Part shown: positions 48,583 through 57,816 of the stretch, one piece after another | Numbering within the stretch: the stretch's first letter is position 1 | Layout: each line of letters opens with the position of its first letter | From: Nostoc sp. MG11 | GTDB taxonomy: Bacteria; Cyanobacteriota; Cyanobacteriia; Cyanobacteriales; Nostocaceae | NCBI RefSeq assembly: GCF_014904695.1 | Contig: NZ_JACXXN010000027.1 | Span: 1 to 64,000, forward strand | Reading direction: 5' to 3' | Length of the DNA: 64,000 bases | Notes under the pieces: generated by a model | Seen by the model: only the letters and a program-made list of their open reading frames with translations | What the model was told of the DNA's origin: nothing | The model's database searches: none | Translations under genes and position numbers: made by a program

Positions 48583-50796
48583 ATGAAGATATATCCATCT
48601 AGAAAAGTCCGCGGATTTTCATTACAGCTGGTTCTGATATTTCCCTTCGTGCTGCAAGTTTTTGGCATCGTAGGACTGGTCGGATATCTGTCGTTTAAAA
48701 ATGGCGAGAAAGCGGTGAACGATCTAGCGGATCAGTTGATGGAGCGAACTAGCAGTGAGGTAAATCAACATTTGGATGCTTACTTGTCGATTCCCCATAA
48801 AGTCATCCAGATCAATGCTAATGCAATTCGTATGGGATTGTTAAATGTGCGCGATCGCCTCAAAGTTGGCAAGTACTTCTGGCACGTCATGCAAGCCTAT
48901 GACCTAACCTATATCAGCTTGAACTTAGCTAATGGGGAAGGGGCTGGAGCCGCCCGTTATGATGGCAAGACGGTGACAATCGATGATAATGTGATCAAAA
49001 CGCCAAGCCTGCCAAAAAATACGAAAACTTACTTGACAGACAACGATGGCAACCCAACCCAAGTGATGACGACCAGTACTTGGGATATCCTCAATGAACC
49101 TGCGTATACTGAACCTGTCAAAGCCGGAAAACCAATTTGGGTGAGGATTTACACCTACTATGACCCAGCCTATCCTCCCTATATTGTGGCATCGGCAGGT
49201 CGTCCGGTTTATGATGCTAGCAAAAAACTGATTGGTGTAGTGGGGGCTGAAATCCACCTGTTGAAACTCAGCGAATTTTTACAAAAATTAAATGTCAGCC
49301 GCTTCGGACAAGTATTCATTATTGAGCGCGATGGGATGTTAGTTGCCAATTCTGCTGAAGAAAAGCCTTTTACTGTAGTCAATAACGAAATTAAGCGCCT
49401 CAAAGCAATCGACAGTCTTAATCCGGTAGTGCAAGGCATTGCTAAGCAGCTTCAGCAGCGCATTCCAGATTTCCAGTCCATTGCCAATACCCAAAAGCTG
49501 AAAGTTAATGTTCAAGGAGAAAATTTCTATACGCATATTGTGCCTTGGCGTGACCAATATGGTTTGGACTGGTTAGTAGTGGTCGGTATTCCAGAAAAAA
49601 CTTACATGGCACAAATCCATGCCAGCACCCAAATTAGCATCCTGCTTTGTTTTGGGGCATTGATAGTAGCAACGGCGATTGGTATATTTACCTCGCGCTG
49701 GATTGTACATCCTATCTTGCGCTTGAATCAGACCACCCAGGCAATAGCATTCGGTGATTTACAACAGACACTCCAAGAAGGCAATATCGATGAACTCAAC
49801 ACCCTTACCCACTCTTTTAATCATATGGCAGGACAATTGCGGGAATCCTTTATCGCTTTAGAAAACAGTAATGCAGAATTAGAAGAACGAGTCGAAGAAC
49901 GGACTGTTGAACTCAAAACAGCCTTGAGCGAGTTGCAGCGTACCCAAGCACAAGTTATTCAAGGTGAAAAAATGTCTAGCCTGGGTCAATTAGTAGCAGG
50001 TATCGCCCATGAAATCAATAACCCAGTCAACTTCATTCACGGCAATATTACTTATCTGGACGAATACACTCAAAATTTGTTGGAGATGATTTATCTCTAC
50101 CAAAAACGCCATTCTAGCCATGATCCAGAAATTCAAGCATTAGCAGAGAAAATTGAGCTAGAATTTCTCATCGAAGATTTACAGAAGATGCTGTCTTCAA
50201 TGAAAATGGGGACTGAGAGGATTCGTAATATTGTGCTGTCATTGCGAAACTTTTCGCGCATGGATGAAGCGGAGTTTAAGGTAGTTGATATTCATGAAGG
50301 TATCGAAAGTACGCTGTTGATTCTGCAACACCGCCTCAAAGATAAACCAGACCGTTCAGCAATTGAAGTGATTCGAGATTACGGCAACTTGCCTGAAGTG
50401 GAATGCTATCCTGGTCAACTCAATCAAGTATTGATGAACATCCTCGTAAATGCAATAGATGCTATTGATGAGGTATATATCAAGCACACCTATCAACAAA
50501 TACAAGAAAATCCCGGTCAGATTACTATTTGTACGTCCGTAATTGATTCACAGTGGGTGGAAATTGCGATCGCTGATAATGCACAAGGAATGCCAGAATC
50601 GGTTCAAAGCCGGATCTTCGATCCATTTTTCACTACCAAACCTGTAGGCAAAGGAACAGGTATGGGTATGGCAATCAGCTACCAAATCATTACGGAGAAG
50701 CATAGTGGGAAATTGCAATGTTTTTCTACTCTTGGCCAAGGCACTAAATTCATAATTCAAGTGCCTATCCGACAAAAAGCTCCTCAAGCTGTCTAA
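48583..50796 (+). CDS. Sensor histidine kinase with extracellular Cache domain and HAMP
   Basis: A 737-residue membrane kinase: helix near 12-38, a periplasmic double Cache-type sensor domain (~45-345; ANGEGAGAARYDGKTV, FGQVFIIERDGMLVAN), second helix ~350-372, HAMP, a coiled coil (ENSNAELEERVEERTVELKT), dimerisation domain with phosphoacceptor His476 in GIAHEINNP, and an ATPase domain with NAIDAID, DNAQGMPE, GKGTGMGMAI. It looks complete. No response regulator gene is adjacent, so it is an orphan. The Cache domain suggests sensing of a small periplasmic molecule. Confidence 0.92.
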   Translation: MKIYPSRKVRGFSLQLVLIFPFVLQVFGIVGLVGYLSFKNGEKAVNDLADQLMERTSSEVNQHLDAYLSIPHKVIQINANAIRMGLLNVRDRLKVGKYFWHVMQAYDLTYISLNLANGEGAGAARYDGKTVTIDDNVIKTPSLPKNTKTYLTDNDGNPTQVMTTSTWDILNEPAYTEPVKAGKPIWVRIYTYYDPAYPPYIVASAGRPVYDASKKLIGVVGAEIHLLKLSEFLQKLNVSRFGQVFIIERDGMLVANSAEEKPFTVVNNEIKRLKAIDSLNPVVQGIAKQLQQRIPDFQSIANTQKLKVNVQGENFYTHIVPWRDQYGLDWLVVVGIPEKTYMAQIHASTQISILLCFGALIVATAIGIFTSRWIVHPILRLNQTTQAIAFGDLQQTLQEGNIDELNTLTHSFNHMAGQLRESFIALENSNAELEERVEERTVELKTALSELQRTQAQVIQGEKMSSLGQLVAGIAHEINNPVNFIHGNITYLDEYTQNLLEMIYLYQKRHSSHDPEIQALAEKIELEFLIEDLQKMLSSMKMGTERIRNIVLSLRNFSRMDEAEFKVVDIHEGIESTLLILQHRLKDKPDRSAIEVIRDYGNLPEVECYPGQLNQVLMNILVNAIDAIDEVYIKHTYQQIQENPGQITICTSVIDSQWVEIAIADNAQGMPESVQSRIFDPFFTTKPVGKGTGMGMAISYQIITEKHSGKLQCFSTLGQGTKFIIQVPIRQKAPQAV

Positions 50797-51000
50797 CAGA
50801 TATTTATCTTGTTAATTGACGAGCATTATTATATGTATATTTTATTAATTACGTAATATCGGTTTTGGCTGATCACTAGAAGTATTCTTGTAATCTCAAT
50901 CTTTTGATTCTGCAAGGACAGCAAAGTCTTCAATACATTTGCTTTTTTTGCTACGCCATAGAGCGGTAAAGTGAAGTTGCAGGATTTGCCGGAGGTAGCA

Positions 51001-51363
51001 ATGGCGCGTAAACGCTTGATTATCGAGATGGGGATGGGGATAGACCAGCATGGACAAGAACCGACAGTAGCAGCGGCTAGGGCGGTACGTAACGCCATCG
51101 CTCACAATGCTTTACCCGGTGTTTGGGAAGTCGCTGGTTTGAGCGACCCTAATCAAATGATTGTAGAAGTTCAAGTAGCAGTACCCTATCCAGAACAAGT
51201 ACGAGAAGCGGAGGTACTAGCTGTACTACCCTTTGGCCGTAAAACGCTCACCGTAGAACCTGGGGGAATGGTGGTTCAAGGGCGAGCAATTCCCGAACTC
51301 AACGATAAAAATGACGAAATGTTGATCGCGATCGCTGCTGTTACAGTTCTAATCGAAAATTAG
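51001..51363 (+). CDS. Lin0512 family protein
   Basis: A 120-residue protein; start ATG 51001 with GGAGG seven bases before it, preferred over ATG 50971. Family pattern: RLIIEMGMGIDQHGQEPTVA, AVRNAIAHNALPGVWEVAGL and VQVAVPYPEQVREAEVLAVL. Function of the family is unknown. The neighbourhood (kinase before, hopanoid genes after) gives no clear hint. Confidence 0.83.
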   Translation: MARKRLIIEMGMGIDQHGQEPTVAAARAVRNAIAHNALPGVWEVAGLSDPNQMIVEVQVAVPYPEQVREAEVLAVLPFGRKTLTVEPGGMVVQGRAIPELNDKNDEMLIAIAAVTVLIEN

Positions 51364-52206
51364 TAGCTATTGCTAGCGCAACAAAGCAGAAAGAATATTG
51401 CTTGTACCAGAAATCTTAATTTTGTAGTGTGATAGGGTCTATGTCTCCGACAGGCTACGCCAGCCTCATTATTCAGCCAATCAATCAATACGGTTCAGAC
51501 AAGAACCCCTTCTTATTTATTACGTAATTAATTTTATACTGAATATTTAAATAAATTTACTTATTGACAAAATACATATTGTCTTAGTTCGTAAACGAGG
51601 TATTCGCAAGTATTTTGTTGAGTGAGCAAACATCTCACTTTTTTATTCTCAATTGAGTAAATACACGGGAACTACTAGTTCTGGTTTATAGTCAGAAGTG
51701 TCACTATCTACATTAGCGATCGCAGTTGTATATGCTTGCTCTAACCTACCTTAACCTTTTGGTAAACTCTTATTCGCGTTTGCAAGTGTATATGGTTGTC
51801 GCTGTACATTATTAGCTATTTCTAACTTGTTTTTATAGATACACTAATCCTAACTTCCTAGTCAGCTTAACGCAGAGCTAAATTAGTTTTACTCATTAAA
51901 ATAGCTCTTTGTTAAGAGAAAAAATTGAGTTAATCAATGGAATATTAGCATAATTGTTTGTATTTACCCTAAAACTTGAGGATAGCTATGCCAAAGCATA
52001 CCCCACACTCTTTTGCAACCAAAAACCTATATACTAGACTTGACTTTGATAAATCTGAAACTTTTGTTAATTGTGATACCAAAACCTATTAATTTTTAGA
52101 AGATGTTCTAGTGTATCTATAGTTTTTAAGGTTTAGTAAAAACTATATCCAGTATCATCAATAAACTGCATTAATGTGGTGCAAAAATCAAGAGGGGAGT
52201 GAAAAC
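51364..52206. other. Intergenic region, 843 bp
   Basis: The longest gap outside the transposon. AT-rich, with a small GC-rich palindrome-like repeat at about 51440-51470 (TCTCCGACAGGCTACGCCAG type). No frame or RNA gene with support. The promoter for the hopanoid genes probably lies in the last 200 bp. Confidence 0.4.
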
Positions 52207-53034
52207 ATGGATTTACGTAGAGATGCATTGCAAATCCTCAGAGAAACTAGTCGAACTTTTTATATCCCAATTAGTCTTTTACCAACAGGATTACAAGAAG
52301 CAGTTGCGTCAGCATATTTGTGTATGCGTGCCATTGATGAAATTGAAGATCATCCAGAACTGGATAACCTTACTAAGGCAAAGCTGTTACGAACAATTAG
52401 CTTGACATTACAGGCGGGGGTTGATGGCTTCACAGTCGATGCTTTCTCAGCAGGATTTAGTGAACACGAGAATACTTTAGCAGAAGTTACAGTTGGTATT
52501 AGAGAATGGTCGCTACTAGCACCTGAGACTATTGCACCTCGGATTTGGGATGCCACTGCTGCAATGGCAGATCGAATGGCTTACTGGGCAGAAAGAAACT
52601 GGAAAATTGAAACAGAGTCAGATCTTGATCGTTATACATTTGGGGTTGCAGGGGCGGTGGGCTTGTTACTCTCTGATTTATGGACTTGGTACGATGGAAC
52701 ACAAACCAACCGGACTCAGGCAATTGGGTTTGGTCGAGGTTTACAAGCGGTTAACATCTTGCGTAACCATAGTGAAGACTTAAAGCGTGGGGTAGACTTC
52801 TTCCCAGAAGGTTGGAATGCAGTAAATATGCAAGAGTATGCGCGGCGTAATCTAGCACTAGCAGAAGCTTACACAAACTCTCTTCCTACTGGCCCAGCCT
52901 TAGACTTTTGTCAAATTCCCTTCACTTTAGCTCATGGCACTCTTGATGCTCTAGCTAATGGTAAAGAAAAACTCAGCCGGAGTGATGTTTTTGCACTCAT
53001 TGAACAACTGGATGTGAACGTAAAAGCCAGCTAG
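52207..53034 (+). CDS. Squalene/phytoene synthase-family protein
   Basis: A 275-residue prenyl-coupling enzyme, start ATG 52207 after GAGGGGAGTG. First Asp-rich motif DEIEDHP (residues ~46-52) and the second region in NILRNHSEDLKRGVDFFP, with the trans-isoprenyl diphosphate synthase helices FYIPISLLPTGLQEAVASAY. It is short compared with plant squalene synthases. In hopanoid producers HpnC/HpnD of this family make squalene from farnesyl diphosphate; the location just before hpnJ supports a hopanoid role, but which reaction is done is not settled. The second Asp motif (NHSED) deviates slightly. Confidence 0.83.
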   Translation: MDLRRDALQILRETSRTFYIPISLLPTGLQEAVASAYLCMRAIDEIEDHPELDNLTKAKLLRTISLTLQAGVDGFTVDAFSAGFSEHENTLAEVTVGIREWSLLAPETIAPRIWDATAAMADRMAYWAERNWKIETESDLDRYTFGVAGAVGLLLSDLWTWYDGTQTNRTQAIGFGRGLQAVNILRNHSEDLKRGVDFFPEGWNAVNMQEYARRNLALAEAYTNSLPTGPALDFCQIPFTLAHGTLDALANGKEKLSRSDVFALIEQLDVNVKAS

Positions 53035-53131
53035 GGACTGGGGACTGGGGAGTACAAGGAGAATAAATTACTGACTGTTGACTCTTAACAAATGACTAAT
53101 GACTAACGACAACTAAAGGAGAGATATTTCA

Positions 53132-54592
53132 GTGAAGAAAACTTTATTCCTCAATCCTCCTTCTTTCGATGGATTTGATGGTGGTGCGGGTTCACGATAC
53201 CAAGCTAAGCGCGAAATTACTTCGTTTTGGTATCCTACATGGCTAGCACAACCCGCTGCGCTAGTGCCAGGTAGCAGGCTAGTTGATGCTCCTCCACATG
53301 GTCAAACATTGGAAGATGTGCTGAAAATCGCCAAAGATTACGAACTAGTAATCATGCATACCAGTACACCCTCGTTGGCTAATGATGTCAAGTGTGCTGA
53401 GGCAATCAAAGCTACAAACCCAGATGTGCAGATTGGCTTTGTTGGCGCACATGTGGCAGTATTACCAGAGGAGACACTACGCGATCGCCCGGTCATTGAC
53501 TTCGTATGTCGCAATGAATTTGACTATACCTGCAAGGAACTAGCTGAAGGCAAACCTTGGGAGGAAATCAAAGGTCTGAGCTACCGCGATCAAAACTCTC
53601 ACATCCGCCACAATGAGGAGCGCCCATTAATTCATGATTGGGACGCTATGCCTAGCGTCCTCCCAGTTTATGGGCGTGATCTAGATATTAGAAAATATTT
53701 CATCGGCTACTTACTGCACCCTTACATTTCCTTTTATACTGGGCGCGGTTGTCCGGCAAAATGTACATTTTGCCTTTGGCCACAGACAATTGGCGGTCAT
53801 CTTTACCGCCATAAAAGCCCTGAAGCTGTAGGACGCGAGATGGAAGAAGCCAAAGCCATCTTTGGCGACAAAGTGCGGGAATATATGTTTGATGACGATA
53901 CCTTTACGATTGATAAACATCGAGCGATCGCCATTAGCGAACACATGAAGCGGCTTAAGCTTACCTGGAGTTGCAACGCCCGTGCAAACTTAGATTATGA
54001 TACCCTTAAACAACTGCGTGACAACGGTTTGCGATTACTGCTGGTTGGTTTTGAATCTGGCAACCAAGATATTCTCAACCGGATTAAAAAAGGCATCAAG
54101 CTAGAAGTGGCGCGGGAATTTATGAAAAACTGCCATAAACTCGGCATCACCGTCCACGGTACTTTTATCATTGGTCTACCTGTTGAAACCCAGGAAACCG
54201 TAGAAGAGACAATCCGCTTTGCCTGCGAACTCAGTCCGCACACAATTCAAGTCTCCATCGCCGCGCCTTATCCGGGCACAGAACTTTATGAACAAGCCAA
54301 AGCCAACGGCTGGTTTACAAACCAAGCTTTAGTTGCTAACTCTGGCATTCAAACCTCGACGCTGCAATATCCCAATCTTTCTAGTGCGGCGATTGAAGAT
54401 GCAGTTGAGCAAATGTACCGGAAATTTTACTTCCGTCCCAAGGCAATTCTGCCAATCGTGCGCGAAATGCTCACCGACCGACAAATGCTAGTACGCCGCC
54501 TGCGTGAAGGTGCAGAGTTCTTCTCTTACTTGAAAGAACGTCGCACTCAATCTGCGGTTAATGCACAATCTAATCAGACAGCTGTTGTCTAA
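53132..54592 (+). CDS. hpnJ: Hopanoid biosynthesis radical SAM protein HpnJ
   Basis: A 486-residue B12-binding-type radical SAM enzyme, GTG start at 53132 behind AAAGGAGAG. N-terminal half: cobalamin-like domain with LNPPSFDGFDGGAGSRYQAK, characteristic for HpnJ. Radical SAM cluster loop GCPAKCTFCLWP binds 4Fe-4S, then GFESGNQDILNRIKKG. HpnJ acts on the hopanoid head group, in the pathway to the cyclitol ether with HpnI and HpnK. Here hpnK follows, separated by an AT-rich methyltransferase gene and MITEs. hpnI is not in the window. Confidence 0.92.
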   Translation: MKKTLFLNPPSFDGFDGGAGSRYQAKREITSFWYPTWLAQPAALVPGSRLVDAPPHGQTLEDVLKIAKDYELVIMHTSTPSLANDVKCAEAIKATNPDVQIGFVGAHVAVLPEETLRDRPVIDFVCRNEFDYTCKELAEGKPWEEIKGLSYRDQNSHIRHNEERPLIHDWDAMPSVLPVYGRDLDIRKYFIGYLLHPYISFYTGRGCPAKCTFCLWPQTIGGHLYRHKSPEAVGREMEEAKAIFGDKVREYMFDDDTFTIDKHRAIAISEHMKRLKLTWSCNARANLDYDTLKQLRDNGLRLLLVGFESGNQDILNRIKKGIKLEVAREFMKNCHKLGITVHGTFIIGLPVETQETVEETIRFACELSPHTIQVSIAAPYPGTELYEQAKANGWFTNQALVANSGIQTSTLQYPNLSSAAIEDAVEQMYRKFYFRPKAILPIVREMLTDRQMLVRRLREGAEFFSYLKERRTQSAVNAQSNQTAVV

Positions 54593-54710
54593 AGGAATGT
54601 GAGTTCGACAAGCCTCTCCTAGCTTGAATAAAAGTTCAAGTCTGTCTCTCTGGAGCGAGAGGCACAGTTTTGCGTAGTAAAATCTCTGAAACGCTAATTA
54701 ATAATAATTC

Positions 54711-54869
54711 AGGACTTACGCACTCAGATCCCCCAACCCCCTTAAAAAGGGTGCTTTAGAAGTTCCCCCCTTTTTAAGGGGAGCCAGCTCGGTGTTGGGG
54801 TCTCCCCAAGTGGAGCGACTGGCGTGGGCTAGGGGGGATCTAGGTTTCAAGCTTCAGTGCGTAAGTCCT
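54711..54869. mobile_element. MITE with 14-bp perfect ends and a 7-bp target duplication
   Basis: Ends AGGACTTACGCACT and its inverse at 54856-54869; flanked by ATAATTC on both sides (54704-54710, 54870-54876). The core runs from AGATCCCCCAACCCC to GGGGGGATCT with CTTTTTAAGGGG palindromes. It carries no gene. The same core family occurs at 55951-56189 and 8660-8793 with different ends. Confidence 0.9.
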
Positions 54870-54876
54870 ATAATTC

Positions 54877-55341
54877 TCACTTTTCACTCCGGTCTGTACA
54901 ATGTTTACTAGTCTATCTATCTCAATGTGTGTTAATAAGCTAATGCGCGTCTAGATTGTAGATTTTTGTATTAAGACTGTCTTTTGTCATTAGTCATCTG
55001 TCTTTTGAAATATTTATGACTAATACTTCTCTACGAGAGGCTACGCCAACGACTTACCTCGGCTCCGGTTGCTGAGCGCAGTCGAAGCACGCCCTTGGAC
55101 TACGCTCAGGACAAGCTCGGCACAAGTCGCTCAGTACAAGTAACTAATGATCAATGACAATCATCATGAGTCAACATACAATTTTTTATGCAAATAGCTT
55201 ATCTATTTTCACTATACTTATCTATTTTCACTATATTTTAATGGATGGATGGCTTTCTTTTTACTCTGAGCACAAAAATACCTCAAGTATTGATTGATCA
55301 AGAATATCTAGTTTCAAATCAAGTAAAACTTAGGAGTCTTT
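54877..55341. other. Intergenic region between MITE and methyltransferase
   Basis: AT-rich, apart from a repeat at about 55025-55135 (TCTCTACGAGAGGCTACGCC and GCTGAGCGCAGTCGAAGCAC motifs). A nearly perfect direct duplication of CTTATCTATTTTCACTATA lies at about 55197-55240. No gene. Confidence 0.4.
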
Positions 55342-55893
55342 ATGAGTACATTTGAGGAAAAAGCAAATTCTGAAGTAACTTTGAGCAAGGCTAATAAAAA
55401 CAAACTGCATCTAGGTTGTGGTAGAAAAATTTTGGAGGAGTATGTCAACATTGATATCTTCCCAGTGCCAGGTGTAGATTTAGTTTGTGATATAAACGAG
55501 GGAATTCCTTTTGAAGATAATTCTTTTAGTGAAGCACTAGCAGTAGATTTCATTGAACATATACAGCCGACAAAAGCAATTAATTTAATGAATGAAGTTT
55601 ATAGAGTTTTAAAGCCAGGAGGGGTTTTTAGAATACATGTTCCTGAAGCTCCTGGAATAACTGCTTATCAAGATCCTACGCACACCTGTTTTTGGAATGA
55701 AGAATCTTTTTCTTATTACATATACCAACATTATAGAAAAGAAAGATATGGTATTTACTATGGCATTATTGCCAAATTCAAATTAATTAGTTTAAAACGA
55801 AAAAGACACATGTGGCAAAAGTTTTTCAACAATTTAAATTGGAATTACTTAACAAATTATCTTCTTGATATAGAGTTAGAAGCTATTAAGTAA
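55342..55893 (+). CDS. Class I SAM-dependent methyltransferase
   Basis: A 183-residue methyltransferase of the Methyltransf_11 kind: SAM motif I LHLGCGRKIL, then VNIDIFPVPGVDLVCDI (acidic loop), DNSFSEALAVDFIEHIQP and VLKPGGVFRIHVPEAPGI. It is AT-rich compared with hpnJ and hpnK on each side and lies between two MITEs, suggesting separate arrival. Substrate unknown; a hopanoid methylase is unlikely from sequence, because known ones (HpnP) are radical SAM enzymes. Confidence 0.85.
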   Translation: MSTFEEKANSEVTLSKANKNKLHLGCGRKILEEYVNIDIFPVPGVDLVCDINEGIPFEDNSFSEALAVDFIEHIQPTKAINLMNEVYRVLKPGGVFRIHVPEAPGITAYQDPTHTCFWNEESFSYYIYQHYRKERYGIYYGIIAKFKLISLKRKRHMWQKFFNNLNWNYLTNYLLDIELEAIK

Positions 55894-55950
55894 TTATTAA
55901 TTTGAAAAAAGCAATAGTTTTTTAATAACCTGTAGGGCTTGGGGTGCTAC

Positions 55951-56189
55951 CATTGGTGTCAACTTAACGTGAAAGCCTAGTCTGATAAGCATTTCAAAGT
56001 TTTTCGATGTACCACCGAGACTTGAGATCCCCCCTAACCCACGCCAGTCGCTCCACTTGGGGAGACCCAAGACCGCGCTGGCTCCCCTTTTTAAGGGGGG
56101 AATTAGAATCGAATGCCCCCTTAAAAAGGGGGTTGGGGGATCTGAAACTACTGGAAATTGAGTGTTTGAGCTTAAGTTGACACCAATGA
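55951..56189. mobile_element. MITE with 16-bp perfect ends and an 8-bp target duplication
   Basis: Inner ends ATTGGTGTCAACTTAA (55952-55967) and the exact inverse (56172-56187). The direct repeat GGTGCTAC flanks at 55943-55950 and 56190-56197. Inside is a core AGATCCCCCC ... GGGGGATCT (56025-56143) that matches, inverted, the core of the element at 54726-54841. Confidence 0.9.
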
Positions 56190-56419
56190 GGTGCTACTCG
56201 CACCCCGACTTAAATATAAATCAAATCGAAAAATGACCTTGATCGCCACCTCTGCAACGGTATTGGTGAGGGTAAATAAGCGATACCTACAGTTCTATAG
56301 AGCCACGGCTTAGTAACGTTGTTAAAAAACATTGACTTGAAAATTCTTATATAATAGTGATTCTGAGCTTTGGTAAGAGACAAAAATTATCTTCGTTTCT
56401 TTCTTATCCCTAATATTTC

Positions 56420-57331
56420 ATGCCCAATAATCAAGTAATGTTGCGATCGCCTACGGCGGGGCGTAGCCCATCGCATCGTCGTATCATTATCAATGGTGAT
56501 GACTTCGGTTTTTCTAGCGGTGTCAATCAAGCGATTATCAAAGCGCATGAACAAGGTGTACTGACCAGTACCAGCCTGATGGTAACAGGTGAAGCAGCCC
56601 AAGAAGCGATCGCCTTGGCACGTACTCACCCCAACTTAGGAGTCGGTCTACACCTAGTACTAGTGTGTGGTCGGGCGGTTCTGCCACCTGACCAGATTCC
56701 CCACTTGGTTGACTCAAAAGGTAACTTCTCAGAAAGCCCCTTACAAGCTGGGTTGCGCTACCAATTCCATAGCGCTACTCGTGAGGAACTGCGTCATGAA
56801 ATCCGCGCTCAATTGGCAAAATTCTGCGAATCTGGGCTATCTCTGTCCCATGTTGACGGACATTTACATCTGCACGCTCATCCAGTGATCCTAAATATTC
56901 TAGTTGAGTTGGCGCAAGAGTTTGATATTCGCGTCATCCGTCTGCCATCTGAAGAACTGGCGATGACCTTGAAGCTTGACCGTCGTGGATTATTAAATAA
57001 ATTAGTCTGGTCGGGGGTATTTGGTGGACTACGCCGCTACGGTGAGGGTTTGCTGACATCTCAAGGCATTAGCTTCGCTCAACGGGTCTATGGGTTACTG
57101 CAAACTGGCAATATGACCGAGGAATACTTGCTCGGTCTGATACCCCAAATTCGGGCAGACTTAGTAGAAATTTATTCTCATCCGACAATAGTTAACATCG
57201 GGGAACCACTGAACGGTTCCCTAGGCGCGGGTGAAACAGAGCTCGCTGCTCTGTTAAGCGAGCAAGTGCGCCAAGTATTGGCTAGTAATGGCTTTGAGTT
57301 GACTAACTATATGAAAGCGAGCGGTTGTTGA
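56420..57331 (+). CDS. hpnK: Hopanoid biosynthesis protein HpnK (YdjC-type deacetylase)
   Basis: A 303-residue carbohydrate deacetylase-like protein. Metal/active-site motifs: IIINGDDFGFSSGVNQAI, GLHLVLVCGRAVLP, and HVDGHLHLHAHPVI. HpnK deacetylates the sugar head group of hopanoids before HpnJ acts. The N-terminus MPNNQVMLRSPTAGRSPSHR includes 8 residues (SPTAGRSP region) made by a 24-bp element inserted at a HIP1 site (56450-56473). The reading frame stays intact. The insertion falls upstream of the first conserved strand, so function is probably kept. Confidence 0.9.
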   Translation: MPNNQVMLRSPTAGRSPSHRRIIINGDDFGFSSGVNQAIIKAHEQGVLTSTSLMVTGEAAQEAIALARTHPNLGVGLHLVLVCGRAVLPPDQIPHLVDSKGNFSESPLQAGLRYQFHSATREELRHEIRAQLAKFCESGLSLSHVDGHLHLHAHPVILNILVELAQEFDIRVIRLPSEELAMTLKLDRRGLLNKLVWSGVFGGLRRYGEGLLTSQGISFAQRVYGLLQTGNMTEEYLLGLIPQIRADLVEIYSHPTIVNIGEPLNGSLGAGETELAALLSEQVRQVLASNGFELTNYMKASGC

Positions 57332-57349
57332 GGAGGCGTTATCAAATAC

Positions 57350-57721
57350 TCAATTTGTTGTAGTGGTATGTTTTTTCAAATCCTCCAGGTTACAGACTTC
57401 CAAAGCTCTAGCATGAGTAGCTGATAGCACAACGTGTGGAGCAACACCAGCATCGAGAGCTTCTTGCCAACGAGCAGCACACAAACACCAGCGATCGCCT
57501 GGCTTCAATCCAGGAAAATTAAAATCAGGAACAGGTGTGCTCAAGTCGTTCCCTTGTGATTTGGTGAAAGCAAGGAATTCTGCTGTTACTTGGGCACAAA
57601 CAACGTGCATCCCAAAATCTTGACCACCTGTATTACAAAACCCATCGCGATAATACCCAGTCATGGGAGAAGTACAGCAAACTTCCAGATTTGTGCCTAG
57701 TACGTTTTTAGCTTCTGTCAT
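57350..57721 (-). CDS. DUF2237 family protein
   Basis: A 123-residue protein; the start at ATG 57721 (MTEAKNVLGT) is preferred to 57733. Cysteine-rich family pattern: LEVCCTSPMTGYYRDGFCNT, GGQDFGMHVVCAQVTAEFL, and PGDRWCLCAARWQEALDAG then APHVVLSATHARAL. Function is unknown. It converges with hpnK; 18 bp separate the stops, without a clear terminator. Confidence 0.87.
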   Translation of the reverse strand: MTEAKNVLGTNLEVCCTSPMTGYYRDGFCNTGGQDFGMHVVCAQVTAEFLAFTKSQGNDLSTPVPDFNFPGLKPGDRWCLCAARWQEALDAGVAPHVVLSATHARALEVCNLEDLKKHTTTTN

Positions 57722-57816
57722 AAAAATCTCCATTTGTCATTGGTCATTGGTCATTTGTCATTTGTCATTCTTCCTGCTCCCCATTCCCCATTTCCCAGTC
57801 CCCATTCCCCATTCCC
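57722..57816. repeat. Heptamer-type short tandem repeats
   Basis: Runs of TTTGTCATTGGTCATTGG and then CCCCATT units, the STRR type common in filamentous cyanobacteria. Similar runs lie at 58545-58570, 61227-61275 and 62307-62331. Confidence 0.75.

Noticed and set aside
57722-57816. Heptamer runs as CRISPR or regulatory array
   Set aside because: These are the short tandem repeats common in filamentous cyanobacteria, also found at several other gaps here.
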